Shown one piece after another: positions 1-7,293 of a stretch of 23,917 nucleotides of DNA (position 1 is the stretch's first letter; every line of letters starts with the position of its first letter). Both the position numbers and the translations under genes were made by a program. The stretch is from Bacteroidota bacterium (GTDB lineage: Bacteria; Bacteroidota; Bacteroidia; Chitinophagales; UBA8649). The notes below the pieces were generated by a model. The model did not search any database. It was not told the DNA's origin and was given only the letters and a program-made list of their open reading frames with translations. Location: positions 1-23,917 of the forward strand of contig DLYY01000163.1 in assembly GCA_003447535.1 (NCBI GenBank), given 5' to 3'.

Positions 1-607
1 CCCAAAGAGCTATTATAAGATCCCATACCTTAGCAAAAACGCCTCCTTTACGCTTTGCGAGCCTTTGGGTCACAAACAAAAAAGCAAGACTAAGAACACC
101 ACCAAACAACCCTAAATAAAATAACCAAAAGGGAACCTTAGCTTCTTCAAGCAAAAAAGAAATTAAAACATCATACTCTAAAAAAAAACCGAGGCAAACA
201 ATTAGTAAAAGACAAAGCACATCAATGGCTCGTTCTGTTACGACAGTGCCAATCAATCGCGGCGTAGAGCTGCCTGTCTTCTTTCCAACCCAAGCGCACT
301 TTAACAATTCTCCTGAGCGAGGGATAAGATAGTTGATAGCCACCCCTGCAACCGAGGCAGCCCATAAATCACGTAGAGCATAGCGCCTATCAATGGCTTC
401 GATTTGCATTTGCCAACGAATAGCGCGATACAACCAACTCAACTGAAGGTTAATAATGCCAAGAATAATCCAGAACCAATTGATGGTAGTCAACTCCGTT
501 TGAAAATCCGCCCAATCAAGATTTTCTTTGGCAAAAAGCCAATATAAAATACCGATTCCTAAGGCCAAGGAGGCCAAAATCTGTAAAGCCTTTTTTAGCT
601 TACTCAA
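1..607 (-). CDS. Flippase-like lysylphosphatidylglycerol-synthase-TM family membrane protein (partial, C-terminus cut by window edge)
   Basis: Reading the reverse strand from a TTG at 607 gives an uninterrupted frame to base 1, about 202 residues, beginning LSKLKKALQILASLALGIGI. It is rich in hydrophobic segments with short basic loops. A conserved-looking stretch, LIPRSGELLKCAWVGKK, followed by VTERAIDVLCLL, matches what I recall of the UPF0104/LPG_synthase_TM family (the YbhN or MprF flippase-domain type). The family is an integral inner-membrane protein; some members move lipids, but the substrate here is unknown. The TTG start overlaps the panD stop in the arrangement TTGA, so translation is probably coupled to panD. 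The order panC, panD, flippase-like gene is one I associate with Flavobacteriia. The family call is fairly sure; the start codon is inferred from the overlap and the match to homologues that begin with a short Lys-rich segment. Confidence 0.8.
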   Translation of the reverse strand, partial: MSKLKKALQILASLALGIGILYWLFAKENLDWADFQTELTTINWFWIILGIINLQLSWLYRAIRWQMQIEAIDRRYALRDLWAASVAGVAINYLIPRSGELLKCAWVGKKTGSSTPRLIGTVVTERAIDVLCLLLIVCLGFFLEYDVLISFLLEEAKVPFWLFYLGLFGGVLSLAFLFVTQRLAKRKGGVFAKVWDLIIALW

Positions 608-954
608 ATCAAGATATTTGAAGGAGCTTTTGGATAGACGGTTGTCGTCTTCCATGTCGCGGCATCCTCCTGACTAATCCAAGCATAGGATATAATAATA
701 ATTGTGTCACCAACTGAAACTCGGCGAGCGGCTGGTCCATTCAAACAAATTACACCAGAATTTTCCTCCCCTTCAATGATGTAAGTCTCTAGGCGCTCAC
801 CATTATTTACATTGACAATTTGTACGCGCTCACCAACTACCATATTCGCCGCTTTGATAAGGGCTTTATCAATGGTTACGCTTCCCTCATAGTGCAATTC
901 AGCTTGAGTAACTGTAGCTCGGTGAATCTTTGATTTAAAAACCTGTAACATCAT
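604..954 (-). CDS. panD: Aspartate 1-decarboxylase
   Basis: A 116-residue pyruvoyl enzyme that decarboxylates L-aspartate to beta-alanine, the precursor joined to pantoate by PanC in pantothenate and coenzyme A synthesis. The diagnostic self-cleavage site is visible as YEGSVTID, with cleavage expected between Gly24 and Ser25 to make the N-terminal pyruvoyl group. KSKIHRATVTQAEL at the N-terminus and LNGPAARRVSVGDTIIIISYA near the end in two adjacent blocks are typical of the family. Length is close to the bacterial norm, with a tail of about 20 residues after the last conserved block. Two consecutive ATG codons (954 and 951) make the exact start ambiguous by one residue. It lies 23 bases after panC in the same direction and overlaps the following flippase-like gene, so the three genes are probably one operon. 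Confidence 0.96.
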   Translation of the reverse strand: MMLQVFKSKIHRATVTQAELHYEGSVTIDKALIKAANMVVGERVQIVNVNNGERLETYIIEGEENSGVICLNGPAARRVSVGDTIIIISYAWISQEDAATWKTTTVYPKAPSNILI

Positions 955-977
955 GATGGTACAAAGGTAGAAAACGC

Positions 978-1832
978 TTAGTCAAATACCTCTACATTGT
1001 CGATTAAGCGCACTCCTTCAACATGTGCAGCACAAAAGACAACCCATTCTTTAGGACTACCAACTTCATTTACACTCATTGTGTGTCGATTTGCAATTAG
1101 GAAGTATTCCTCCTTCACCCCCTCAGCAGATTGCAAAACAGCCTTTCCTTTAGCACACGCAATTTCCGCGCTATCACCATGCAATGCAACGGCCTTTGCG
1201 CATTGAAGGGCTTCATAAATCCGAGAGGCTCTAGCTCTACCATCCTCACTGAGCAAAGCATTTCGAGAACTCAGTGCTAGCCCTGAATAGGCCCTCTCTG
1301 TTGGCACACCAATAACATCTAAAGCAAACTTTTCCTTTCTCACCATAGCTTCTAAAACTTTTAACTGCTGGTAGTCCTTTTTTCCTAAGTACAGTTTTTG
1401 AGGCTTAACGATGGTAAGTAAGCGGCTTACCACATCCACTACTCCTTGGAAATGCCCTGGCCTATGATCGCCCTCTAAGCCTTGCGCAATATGAGCATAG
1501 GAAGACATGTCAAGGGAAGAGGTGTCATCTACCGGATATATCTCATGTATTGACGGCACGAGAACGATATCGATGCCTTCATTGGACAACAAGGCAAGAT
1601 CTTCTTCGAGTTGAACCGGATAGCTTTCAAGGTCGTTTGCGTCATTGAATTGTCTTGGATTGACAAAAATGCTCACGACCACTTGACTGCATTGGCGTTT
1701 AGCTTGTTGCACTAGATAAAGATGCCCTTGATGTAAAGCACCCATTGTAGGAACAAATCCTATGGACGAATTTTCTGAAGTAAATTGCAGTCGCCAATCA
1801 TGATAATCCCTTGTATTTATTGACTTTACCAT
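978..1832 (-). CDS. panC: Pantothenate synthetase (pantoate--beta-alanine ligase)
   Basis: A cytoplasmic 284-residue enzyme that condenses pantoate with beta-alanine using ATP, the last step of pantothenate synthesis. PTMGALHQGHLYLV at residues 28-41 contains the HxGH nucleotidyltransferase signature (H34, G36, H37). FVNPRQFN near 56-63, PGHFQGVVDVVSRLL near 125-139, KKDYQQL near 151-157 and SSRN near 188-191 are all PanC family motifs. The frame is open back to 1871, but I chose ATG 1832 (MVKSINTRDY) because it is the usual distance from the first motif, has an AGAAAGG purine run upstream, and leaves 51 bases before the divergent gene at 1884. panD follows after 23 bases and supplies the beta-alanine substrate. 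Confidence 0.95.
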   Translation of the reverse strand: MVKSINTRDYHDWRLQFTSENSSIGFVPTMGALHQGHLYLVQQAKRQCSQVVVSIFVNPRQFNDANDLESYPVQLEEDLALLSNEGIDIVLVPSIHEIYPVDDTSSLDMSSYAHIAQGLEGDHRPGHFQGVVDVVSRLLTIVKPQKLYLGKKDYQQLKVLEAMVRKEKFALDVIGVPTERAYSGLALSSRNALLSEDGRARASRIYEALQCAKAVALHGDSAEIACAKGKAVLQSAEGVKEEYFLIANRHTMSVNEVGSPKEWVVFCAAHVEGVRLIDNVEVFD

Positions 1833-1850
1833 ATAAAAATCGTACCTTTC
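1820..1850 (+). promoter_or_regulatory. Candidate Bacteroidota-type promoter for the glycogen-synthase-like/DUF4270/glmS operon
   Basis: TTG at 1820-1822 is separated by 20 bases from TACCTTTC at 1843-1850. The Bacteroidota primary sigma consensus is TTTG or TTG, 17-23 bases, TAnnTTTG, so the -7 box matches in all but its last base. Transcription would begin near 1857 and give a leader of roughly 27 bases before ATG 1884. The -33 box lies inside the first codons of the divergent panC. This is a sequence match only; one mismatch and the AT-rich setting leave it tentative. Confidence 0.35.
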
Positions 1851-1883
1851 TTTTCTTTTTTTCAAATTCAATGTACGTAATAC

Positions 1884-2699
1884 ATGGAAAAGTCTAGGCT
1901 TTTAATCATAACCCACGAACTCGACCCTTACGTCGCGATAACTGAGATTGCTAATACGGTATCTAAGATTCCTCTTCGTCTCCATGATGAAGAACTCGAG
2001 ATTCGTGTATTAATGCCACGCTTTTCAACGATTAACGAGCGCAGACATCGTCTGCACGAGGTAGTGCGTTTATCAGGCATCAACATTGAAGTAGATGGGG
2101 AAGATTATCCATTAATCATCAAGGTCGCCGCACTTCCAGGAGCTCGTCTTCAAGTCTATTTTCTCGATAACGAGGATCTATTCTGGGACAAAAATATTTA
2201 CTGTGACGAGGATGGGGACTTCCATGATGAAAACCTCAACCGTATGGTTTTCTTCTGTCAAGGAGCTTTAGAAACCGTTATCAAATTTGGATGGCCACCA
2301 AAGTATATTCAGTGTCATGGCTGGATGACAAGTGTAATTCCTGCTTTGCTTAAAACCCAATATGCTGACAACCCTGTCTTTGCTGATGCTCAGTTAATGT
2401 ACACTGCGTATCCCAATGAAATGGTTGGATCCATTGCCGAAGACTTTGCCGATCAGTTTTTAGAAGATACTGCCCTTACCGAAGAAAACCTAGCCCCTTA
2501 TGGCTCGGGATCAGAGGAAGATTTACACAAGGGAGCGATTTTTTATGCTGACCATATCGCGCTGACCAAAGGGGTGGATGAATCAGTAATAAAAGCTTCT
2601 AAGGATTCCAAAAAAACCTTGGTAGAGATCGAACAAGCAGAAGAAGCAGAAGAAGTTTTTGCCCAATTTTATGTTTCTCGAGAGGAAGAAAATGCATAA
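1884..2699 (+). CDS. Standalone glycogen/starch-synthase N-terminal-domain protein (GT5-like, probably not an active synthase)
   Basis: A 271-residue protein resembling only the N-terminal half (Glyco_transf_5) of glycogen synthase GlgA, which is normally about 480 residues. Visible similarities are the opening strand SRLLIITHELDPYV, the MPRFSTINERRHRLHEVVRL block, YFLDNEDLFW, and CHGWMTSVIPALL, which corresponds to the HDWH region of GT5 enzymes. The ADP-glucose-binding KTGGL loop that should follow the first strand is replaced by AITEI, and no second GT-B domain follows, so classical synthase activity is unlikely. The C-terminus is acidic and Glu-rich. I recall close homologues in Flavobacteriia in this same position, upstream of DUF4270 and glmS. 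The stop overlaps the next gene's ATG by 8 bases. The family link is good; the function is unknown. Confidence 0.85.
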   Translation: MEKSRLLIITHELDPYVAITEIANTVSKIPLRLHDEELEIRVLMPRFSTINERRHRLHEVVRLSGINIEVDGEDYPLIIKVAALPGARLQVYFLDNEDLFWDKNIYCDEDGDFHDENLNRMVFFCQGALETVIKFGWPPKYIQCHGWMTSVIPALLKTQYADNPVFADAQLMYTAYPNEMVGSIAEDFADQFLEDTALTEENLAPYGSGSEEDLHKGAIFYADHIALTKGVDESVIKASKDSKKTLVEIEQAEEAEEVFAQFYVSREEENA

Positions 2700-4026
2700 A
2701 CTGTATAGGTGCTTCACTTACTTTGGTCTTCTTCTAAGCATGCTACTTATCACAGGGTGTGAGAAGGATATTATTCTTGGTCCAAATAGTCCATTTTATC
2801 CAAATAATACGCTAGAACTGTCGTCTGATACTGGCCAAGTAATGATTGAGTCGATTAATACTACGCCAGATTCTGCATTTAATGGAAAGAATATTGGCGT
2901 TTCTTCGATTGGTTCATTCTATGATCAACGTTTCGGTGGACAACGCAATAGCATTTACAGTCAACTTCTGCCTGAAATATACAATGTTGCCCCAGGCACA
3001 AACGCCTTTGTTGACTCCTGCATTTTGTTTATTAAGCTGAGTGAACTTTATGGACCCTGGACGACTCCTCAGGATTTCTATGTATATGAAGTATCCGAAG
3101 AAATTATCTCCACGGAATCTTATTCGACATCCTCTTCATTGACCACTAACTCATCTCCAATTGGACAAGCCTTGCAATACACCCCAAGCTTAACCGATAG
3201 TTTTTTAATTGATGACGCCTTCAAGCAAGGATTTTTACGTATCGCGTTAAATGCAAGCTTTGCGGACAATCTTGTGGCCAATATGGGAACAGATGCCTTT
3301 TCAGGAACTTCAAACTTTTGGAGCTTTTTTAAAGGCCTTTACATCCTTACTGACTCTACAGCACCCTATGGCGATGGTCTTGCCGTAGTCGATTTATTGA
3401 ACTCAGGAAGTCAGATGACACTGTACTACAGCAACGAGGATACAACCGGTTTGTCCCTTGATTTTTCATTTGATGGGGGAGGATTAAATACTCGTATAAA
3501 TCGCTATGTAAACGTAGCTATTGGTAGTGATGTTGAGACAGCTCTGAATGATAACAATACACCTGACAGCGTATTGTATTTAGCACCGTTCTCAACTGCT
3601 CAAAGCATCATAAGCATTAAAGGTCTTGATACGCTTGCCAATCTAATCATAAACAAAGCAGAGATTGAATTCGACCAATTTGATCAAGATGCCCAGGATG
3701 CCTTAGACTATGGGCCTCCAGAAAATCTGTTTCTATACTTTACCAAAGACTCAAGCGATTTATTTTTTCTTCCGGACTACTCGTCAACAAATAACACATC
3801 TTTTGGAGGAAGAAAAACTGAAGTAGCTGAAAATGGTGTAACCTTAAATCGCTACACTTTCAATATCACCAATTACTTGCGTAATCAAATACAGGACACT
3901 ACTTATAGCGCAGGACTAGTACTGACCACATTGAGCAATCACCTTCCAGGACAAATCGCTATCGGTGGTGGAAATAATACCTCCCAGCCGATAAAAATTC
4001 GTGTAATTTATACCGAAACTGAGTAG
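2692..4026 (+). CDS. DUF4270-type lipoprotein
   Basis: A 444-residue exported protein. I chose ATG 2692 (MHKLYRCFTYFGLL) because it gives a clean lipoprotein signal: a basic N-terminus, a hydrophobic core, then the lipobox LITGC followed by EKD. The frame is open to 2659, but that would add 11 residues ahead of the signal. The Asn/Ser/Thr-rich body, the early segment with ESINTTPDSAFNGK and GSFYDQRFGG, and the C-terminal RYTFNITNYLRNQI and PIKIRVIYTE match what I recall of Bacteroidota DUF4270 proteins. No catalytic motif is visible. The acidic residues after the lipid-modified Cys may favour surface export, but this is inference. It starts inside the end of the preceding gene (ATGCATAA) and ends one base before glmS, so it should be made together with GlmS. 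Confidence 0.85.
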   Translation: MHKLYRCFTYFGLLLSMLLITGCEKDIILGPNSPFYPNNTLELSSDTGQVMIESINTTPDSAFNGKNIGVSSIGSFYDQRFGGQRNSIYSQLLPEIYNVAPGTNAFVDSCILFIKLSELYGPWTTPQDFYVYEVSEEIISTESYSTSSSLTTNSSPIGQALQYTPSLTDSFLIDDAFKQGFLRIALNASFADNLVANMGTDAFSGTSNFWSFFKGLYILTDSTAPYGDGLAVVDLLNSGSQMTLYYSNEDTTGLSLDFSFDGGGLNTRINRYVNVAIGSDVETALNDNNTPDSVLYLAPFSTAQSIISIKGLDTLANLIINKAEIEFDQFDQDAQDALDYGPPENLFLYFTKDSSDLFFLPDYSSTNNTSFGGRKTEVAENGVTLNRYTFNITNYLRNQIQDTTYSAGLVLTTLSNHLPGQIAIGGGNNTSQPIKIRVIYTETE

Positions 4027-4027
4027 C

Positions 4028-5869
4028 ATGTGTGGAATTGTGGCATACATCGGGCCGAACGAAGCTTACCCCGTCGTCATAAATGGATTAAAACGCCTTG
4101 AATATAGAGGCTATGATAGTGCGGGTGTAGCCATATTCAAAAGCAAGATTCTGACTGTCAAAGAGAAAGGCAAGGTTGCTGAACTTGAAGCGCTTTGCGC
4201 CCAAACCAATGTATCCGGTAACCTAGGTATTGGCCATACGCGCTGGGCAACACATGGTGAACCTAATCAAGTTAATGCCCACCCACACACCTCCCATAAT
4301 GGAAAGTTTACCCTTGTACATAATGGGATTATTGAGAATTTTAGCACATTACGTGATAGACTATCACAAAGAGGCTATTCTTTTAAAAGCGCAACGGATT
4401 CCGAAGTCCTAGTTACGCTTATTGAAGACATCGCTGATAACGGAAAGCTAGACTTTGCTGACGCTGTACGCGCTGCCCTTGCTGAAGTTATTGGAGCCTA
4501 TGCCATTGTGGTCATATCGAAAGACCATCCAGAATCCATCGTTGCAGCAAGAAAGGGATCGCCTTTAGTTGTTGGTATTGGAAAGGAACGAGGAGAATTC
4601 ATCTTTGCATCTGATGCCACACCTATCGTTGAGTATACCAATCGGGTAATCTACTTAAATGATGGAGAAGTTGCGGAGGTTAATCGAGAAGAGCTTGTCA
4701 TTACCACCGTGGATAATGTCGTTCAAACGCCATATATCCAAGAACTGAAAATGGAGCTAGAGCAGCTTGAAAAAGGAGGATTTAAGCATTTTATGCTAAA
4801 GGAAATTTTCGAACAACCCAAGTCGATTTTTGATTCATTTAGAGGACGTTTTGATGCGAAAAACGGAGAGTTTATGATGCGAAGCATTAAAGAATATAAG
4901 GATAAACTCGAAGGCATTAACCGTCTTACTATCGTAGGCTGCGGAACAAGTTGGCATGCTGGATTGGTAGCGGAGTACCTCTTTGAAGATCTGGCACGAA
5001 TCCCTGTAGAAGTAGAATATGCTTCAGAATTTAGATACCGTAATCCTGTAATTTATTCTGATGATTTAGTATTGGCCATCTCTCAAAGTGGCGAGACAGC
5101 AGATACGTTAGCTGCGATGGAACTCGCCAAAAATAAGGGAGCCACCGTGTTTGGAATTTGTAATGTTGTGGGTAGTAGTATACCACGTATGAGTCATGCA
5201 GGAGCCTACACGCATGCAGGTCCAGAAATAGGAGTAGCCTCTACTAAAGCATTTACCGCTCAAGTCACGGTACTAACGCTAATGGCGCTTGCGCTTGCTA
5301 ATTTGAGGGATCAGATGAGTCAAGATGAAGTCCGCGAGATCCTAACTGCTCTCGAAGCTATACCCGCAAAAATTGAGGAATGTCTTGAGCTTGATGCACA
5401 AATACAAGAAATTGCTAAGGAATACCACATGGCTAAAAACTTCCTTTATTTAGGAAGAGGATATAACTTCCCTGTGGCCCTTGAAGGCGCCTTAAAGCTC
5501 AAGGAGATCAGCTACATTCATGCCGAAGGGTATCCCGCGGCTGAAATGAAACACGGACCTATTGCGCTTATCGATGAAGAAATGCCCGTTGTCTTTGTGG
5601 CGACAAAAGGAGCGAACTATGAGAAGGTGGTGAGCAATGTTCAAGAAGTAAAGGCGCGTAAAGGAAAAATCATCGCTCTAACGAGTCATAATGATCCTCA
5701 TCTTGAAGCATCCGTTGATCACATCATTCGAGTACCAGAGACTTTGGAGTGCTTGAGTCCGCTTCTCAATACCATTCCACTCCAACTGCTGAGTTACCAT
5801 ATTGCCGTATTGCGGGAATGCAATGTGGATCAACCAAGAAACTTAGCAAAGAGCGTTACAGTGGAATAG
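4028..5869 (+). CDS. glmS: Glutamine--fructose-6-phosphate aminotransferase (isomerizing)
   Basis: A 613-residue cytoplasmic enzyme that makes glucosamine-6-phosphate from fructose-6-phosphate and glutamine, the entry step for peptidoglycan and lipid A precursors. It starts MCGIVAYIG, where Cys2 is the glutaminase nucleophile after Met removal. RLEYRGYDSAG, GHTRWATHG, HPH and HNGIIENF mark the N-terminal glutaminase domain; two SIS sugar-isomerase domains follow, seen at GCGTSWHAGLVAEYLFED, SQSGETADTL, GPEIGVASTKAFTAQ, and the C-terminal QPRNLAKSVTVE. Length is normal. Only one base separates it from the DUF4270 stop, and no glmS ribozyme or long leader is possible here, so its expression depends on the upstream genes. 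Confidence 0.98.
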   Translation: MCGIVAYIGPNEAYPVVINGLKRLEYRGYDSAGVAIFKSKILTVKEKGKVAELEALCAQTNVSGNLGIGHTRWATHGEPNQVNAHPHTSHNGKFTLVHNGIIENFSTLRDRLSQRGYSFKSATDSEVLVTLIEDIADNGKLDFADAVRAALAEVIGAYAIVVISKDHPESIVAARKGSPLVVGIGKERGEFIFASDATPIVEYTNRVIYLNDGEVAEVNREELVITTVDNVVQTPYIQELKMELEQLEKGGFKHFMLKEIFEQPKSIFDSFRGRFDAKNGEFMMRSIKEYKDKLEGINRLTIVGCGTSWHAGLVAEYLFEDLARIPVEVEYASEFRYRNPVIYSDDLVLAISQSGETADTLAAMELAKNKGATVFGICNVVGSSIPRMSHAGAYTHAGPEIGVASTKAFTAQVTVLTLMALALANLRDQMSQDEVREILTALEAIPAKIEECLELDAQIQEIAKEYHMAKNFLYLGRGYNFPVALEGALKLKEISYIHAEGYPAAEMKHGPIALIDEEMPVVFVATKGANYEKVVSNVQEVKARKGKIIALTSHNDPHLEASVDHIIRVPETLECLSPLLNTIPLQLLSYHIAVLRECNVDQPRNLAKSVTVE

Positions 5870-5915
5870 CAGAAATAACCGACTAGTAAGATTAACCCAC
5901 CACTGTGGAGTAGTT

Positions 5916-5948
5916 CCAAACCTAAAAAGCTCAGATATAAAGGTTTGG
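5916..5948. repeat. Short inverted repeat between the convergent glmS and esterase genes
   Basis: CCAAACCT at 5916-5923 and AGGTTTGG at 5941-5948 are perfect inverted copies separated by 17 AT-rich bases. The stem could act as a transcription end for one or both converging genes. No run of T follows on either strand, so it is not a standard intrinsic terminator. The rest of the 159-base gap (5870-6028) holds nothing else that I recognise. Confidence 0.4.
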
Positions 5949-6028
5949 CAAAGAAGGGAAAGCCCATATTAAGTTTAAAGTCGACGCGAATCAACTAACC
6001 AATACCTTAACCTATCTTAAAAAAGTAC

Positions 6029-7087
6029 TCATTGAACATTAAGGCCCTGCTGCTGAACCAAAAAATCAAAGGAGTGATCCGAAAGACTTTTGTTATTGAC
6101 ATACGCATTCCAAGCGCCATGACCATAGCCCTCTAGATGAAGTAGTTCTGCATAAATTCCAAGCGTTGCATAGATACTTAACAGATCCAAGGAGTTTGAA
6201 AATTCTGTATAAGGGTTATCATCCATCGTTCCATGAGCCATAAAAAGCTTAGGGTCATTGCTATCAAAACGTTGTTCGCCATAAATCTGCTCAAACAGAT
6301 CAAGCTTTATCGAAGACCCCCAGTAACTGATAATTGAGTTTACCCTGTAGGACTCATTCAAATTTGTCGTTGACAATGTGGGGTCCTCCTCAGCACTTAA
6401 CTCTTTAGAGAAGTCATCTAAGTTTGACACCCCAAGGGCGAGGGCTGTGATTGCCCCAGCAGAGCTTCCTCCAACAGTGATATAGTTTTTATCTATTGAG
6501 AATTGCTCCGCGTTTGCCATTATCCATCGCATGGCAGCCTTGGCATCACGTTGAGCCATATACATCGCAACAAACTGAGCGCTTCGATTTGCCTCTAGAT
6601 TTTGAAGTGCCGCAGTAATCCACTCTTGCGGGGCTAATTTTGACAAATCTTGACCAATATGTGCCGTCGTTCTGTAATCTATTGAGAGAAAAATCCATCC
6701 TCGTGAAGCAAAGTACTCTCCCATTGCCTCTATGTTTTCATTAGATTTTGATCCTCCGACAAATCCTCCTCCATGCATAAACATATATACCGGACGTGGT
6801 GAAGTAATATCCATTGGTCGGTAGATATCGAGCATAAGTGCTGTTTCCACTGTCGAATCCAATTCATCATTGTGGCCGTAGCCGTAGCCATAAACCACAT
6901 CCTTAACTTTTTCAACTTCATACGTTGCTTGACGCTGGACTGTGGGCACAAAAGGTGAGGGATCACTTATCGTGTCATCCGTTGCACAAGACGCCAATAA
7001 AAATTGCACAGTAAATAAAACTCCTATCATAAGTCGACTTAAATAGACAGAGTAAAATGATTTGTTATATATAGAAATCAACGACAT
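6029..7087 (-). CDS. Alpha/beta-hydrolase lipoprotein, carboxylesterase-like (BD-FAE/HSL type)
   Basis: A predicted exported serine esterase of 352 residues. HGGGFVGGS at 105-113 is the oxyanion-hole motif, VGGSSAG at 205-211 is the nucleophile elbow (Ser209), an acid is likely at Asp289 or Asp290 in HGTMDDNPY, and His323 in GYGHGAW completes the triad. The start ATG 7087 gives MSLISIYNKSFYSVYLSR, a hydrophobic core and the lipobox LLASC with Cys34 as the lipid anchor. The frame is open to 7135, which would place an unneeded extension before the signal; ATG 7030 would remove the basic residues. The substrate cannot be told from sequence: short-chain esters, acetylated sugars or feruloyl esters are all possible. 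It converges with glmS and diverges from the gene at 7294. Confidence 0.88.
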   Translation of the reverse strand: MSLISIYNKSFYSVYLSRLMIGVLFTVQFLLASCATDDTISDPSPFVPTVQRQATYEVEKVKDVVYGYGYGHNDELDSTVETALMLDIYRPMDITSPRPVYMFMHGGGFVGGSKSNENIEAMGEYFASRGWIFLSIDYRTTAHIGQDLSKLAPQEWITAALQNLEANRSAQFVAMYMAQRDAKAAMRWIMANAEQFSIDKNYITVGGSSAGAITALALGVSNLDDFSKELSAEEDPTLSTTNLNESYRVNSIISYWGSSIKLDLFEQIYGEQRFDSNDPKLFMAHGTMDDNPYTEFSNSLDLLSIYATLGIYAELLHLEGYGHGAWNAYVNNKSLSDHSFDFLVQQQGLNVQ

Positions 7088-7293
7088 AGAAGGTCTTTTA
7101 GTCTTATACGCCATAAGAGAAACAAAGGTTTCCATTCAGTACACCCACTTATACACATTAGCTTATACCTAGTGGCCAACAATATTCTAAACAATCACCA
7201 TGTACATGTCCTTAAACTAAATTTGATTTAAGCTTTGGGTAAAACAAAGACAAGTGTCGAATAAATTTCTTTCTTCTTCGTTAGATTTATACC

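Noticed and set aside
1884..2699. Annotation as an active glycogen synthase (glgA).
   Set aside because: The protein is about half the usual length and lacks the KTGGL loop and the C-terminal GT-B domain.
5895..5908. Small palindrome CCAC/GTGG downstream of glmS as a terminator.
   Set aside because: The stem is only four bases with no T run; it is too weak to call.
7234..7269. Possible promoter for the exported AsnB-like gene: TTTG at 7234-7237 and TAAATTTC at 7262-7269.
   Set aside because: The spacer is 24 bases, longer than the usual 17-23, and the -7 box has a mismatch in an AT-rich region, so chance is a good explanation.
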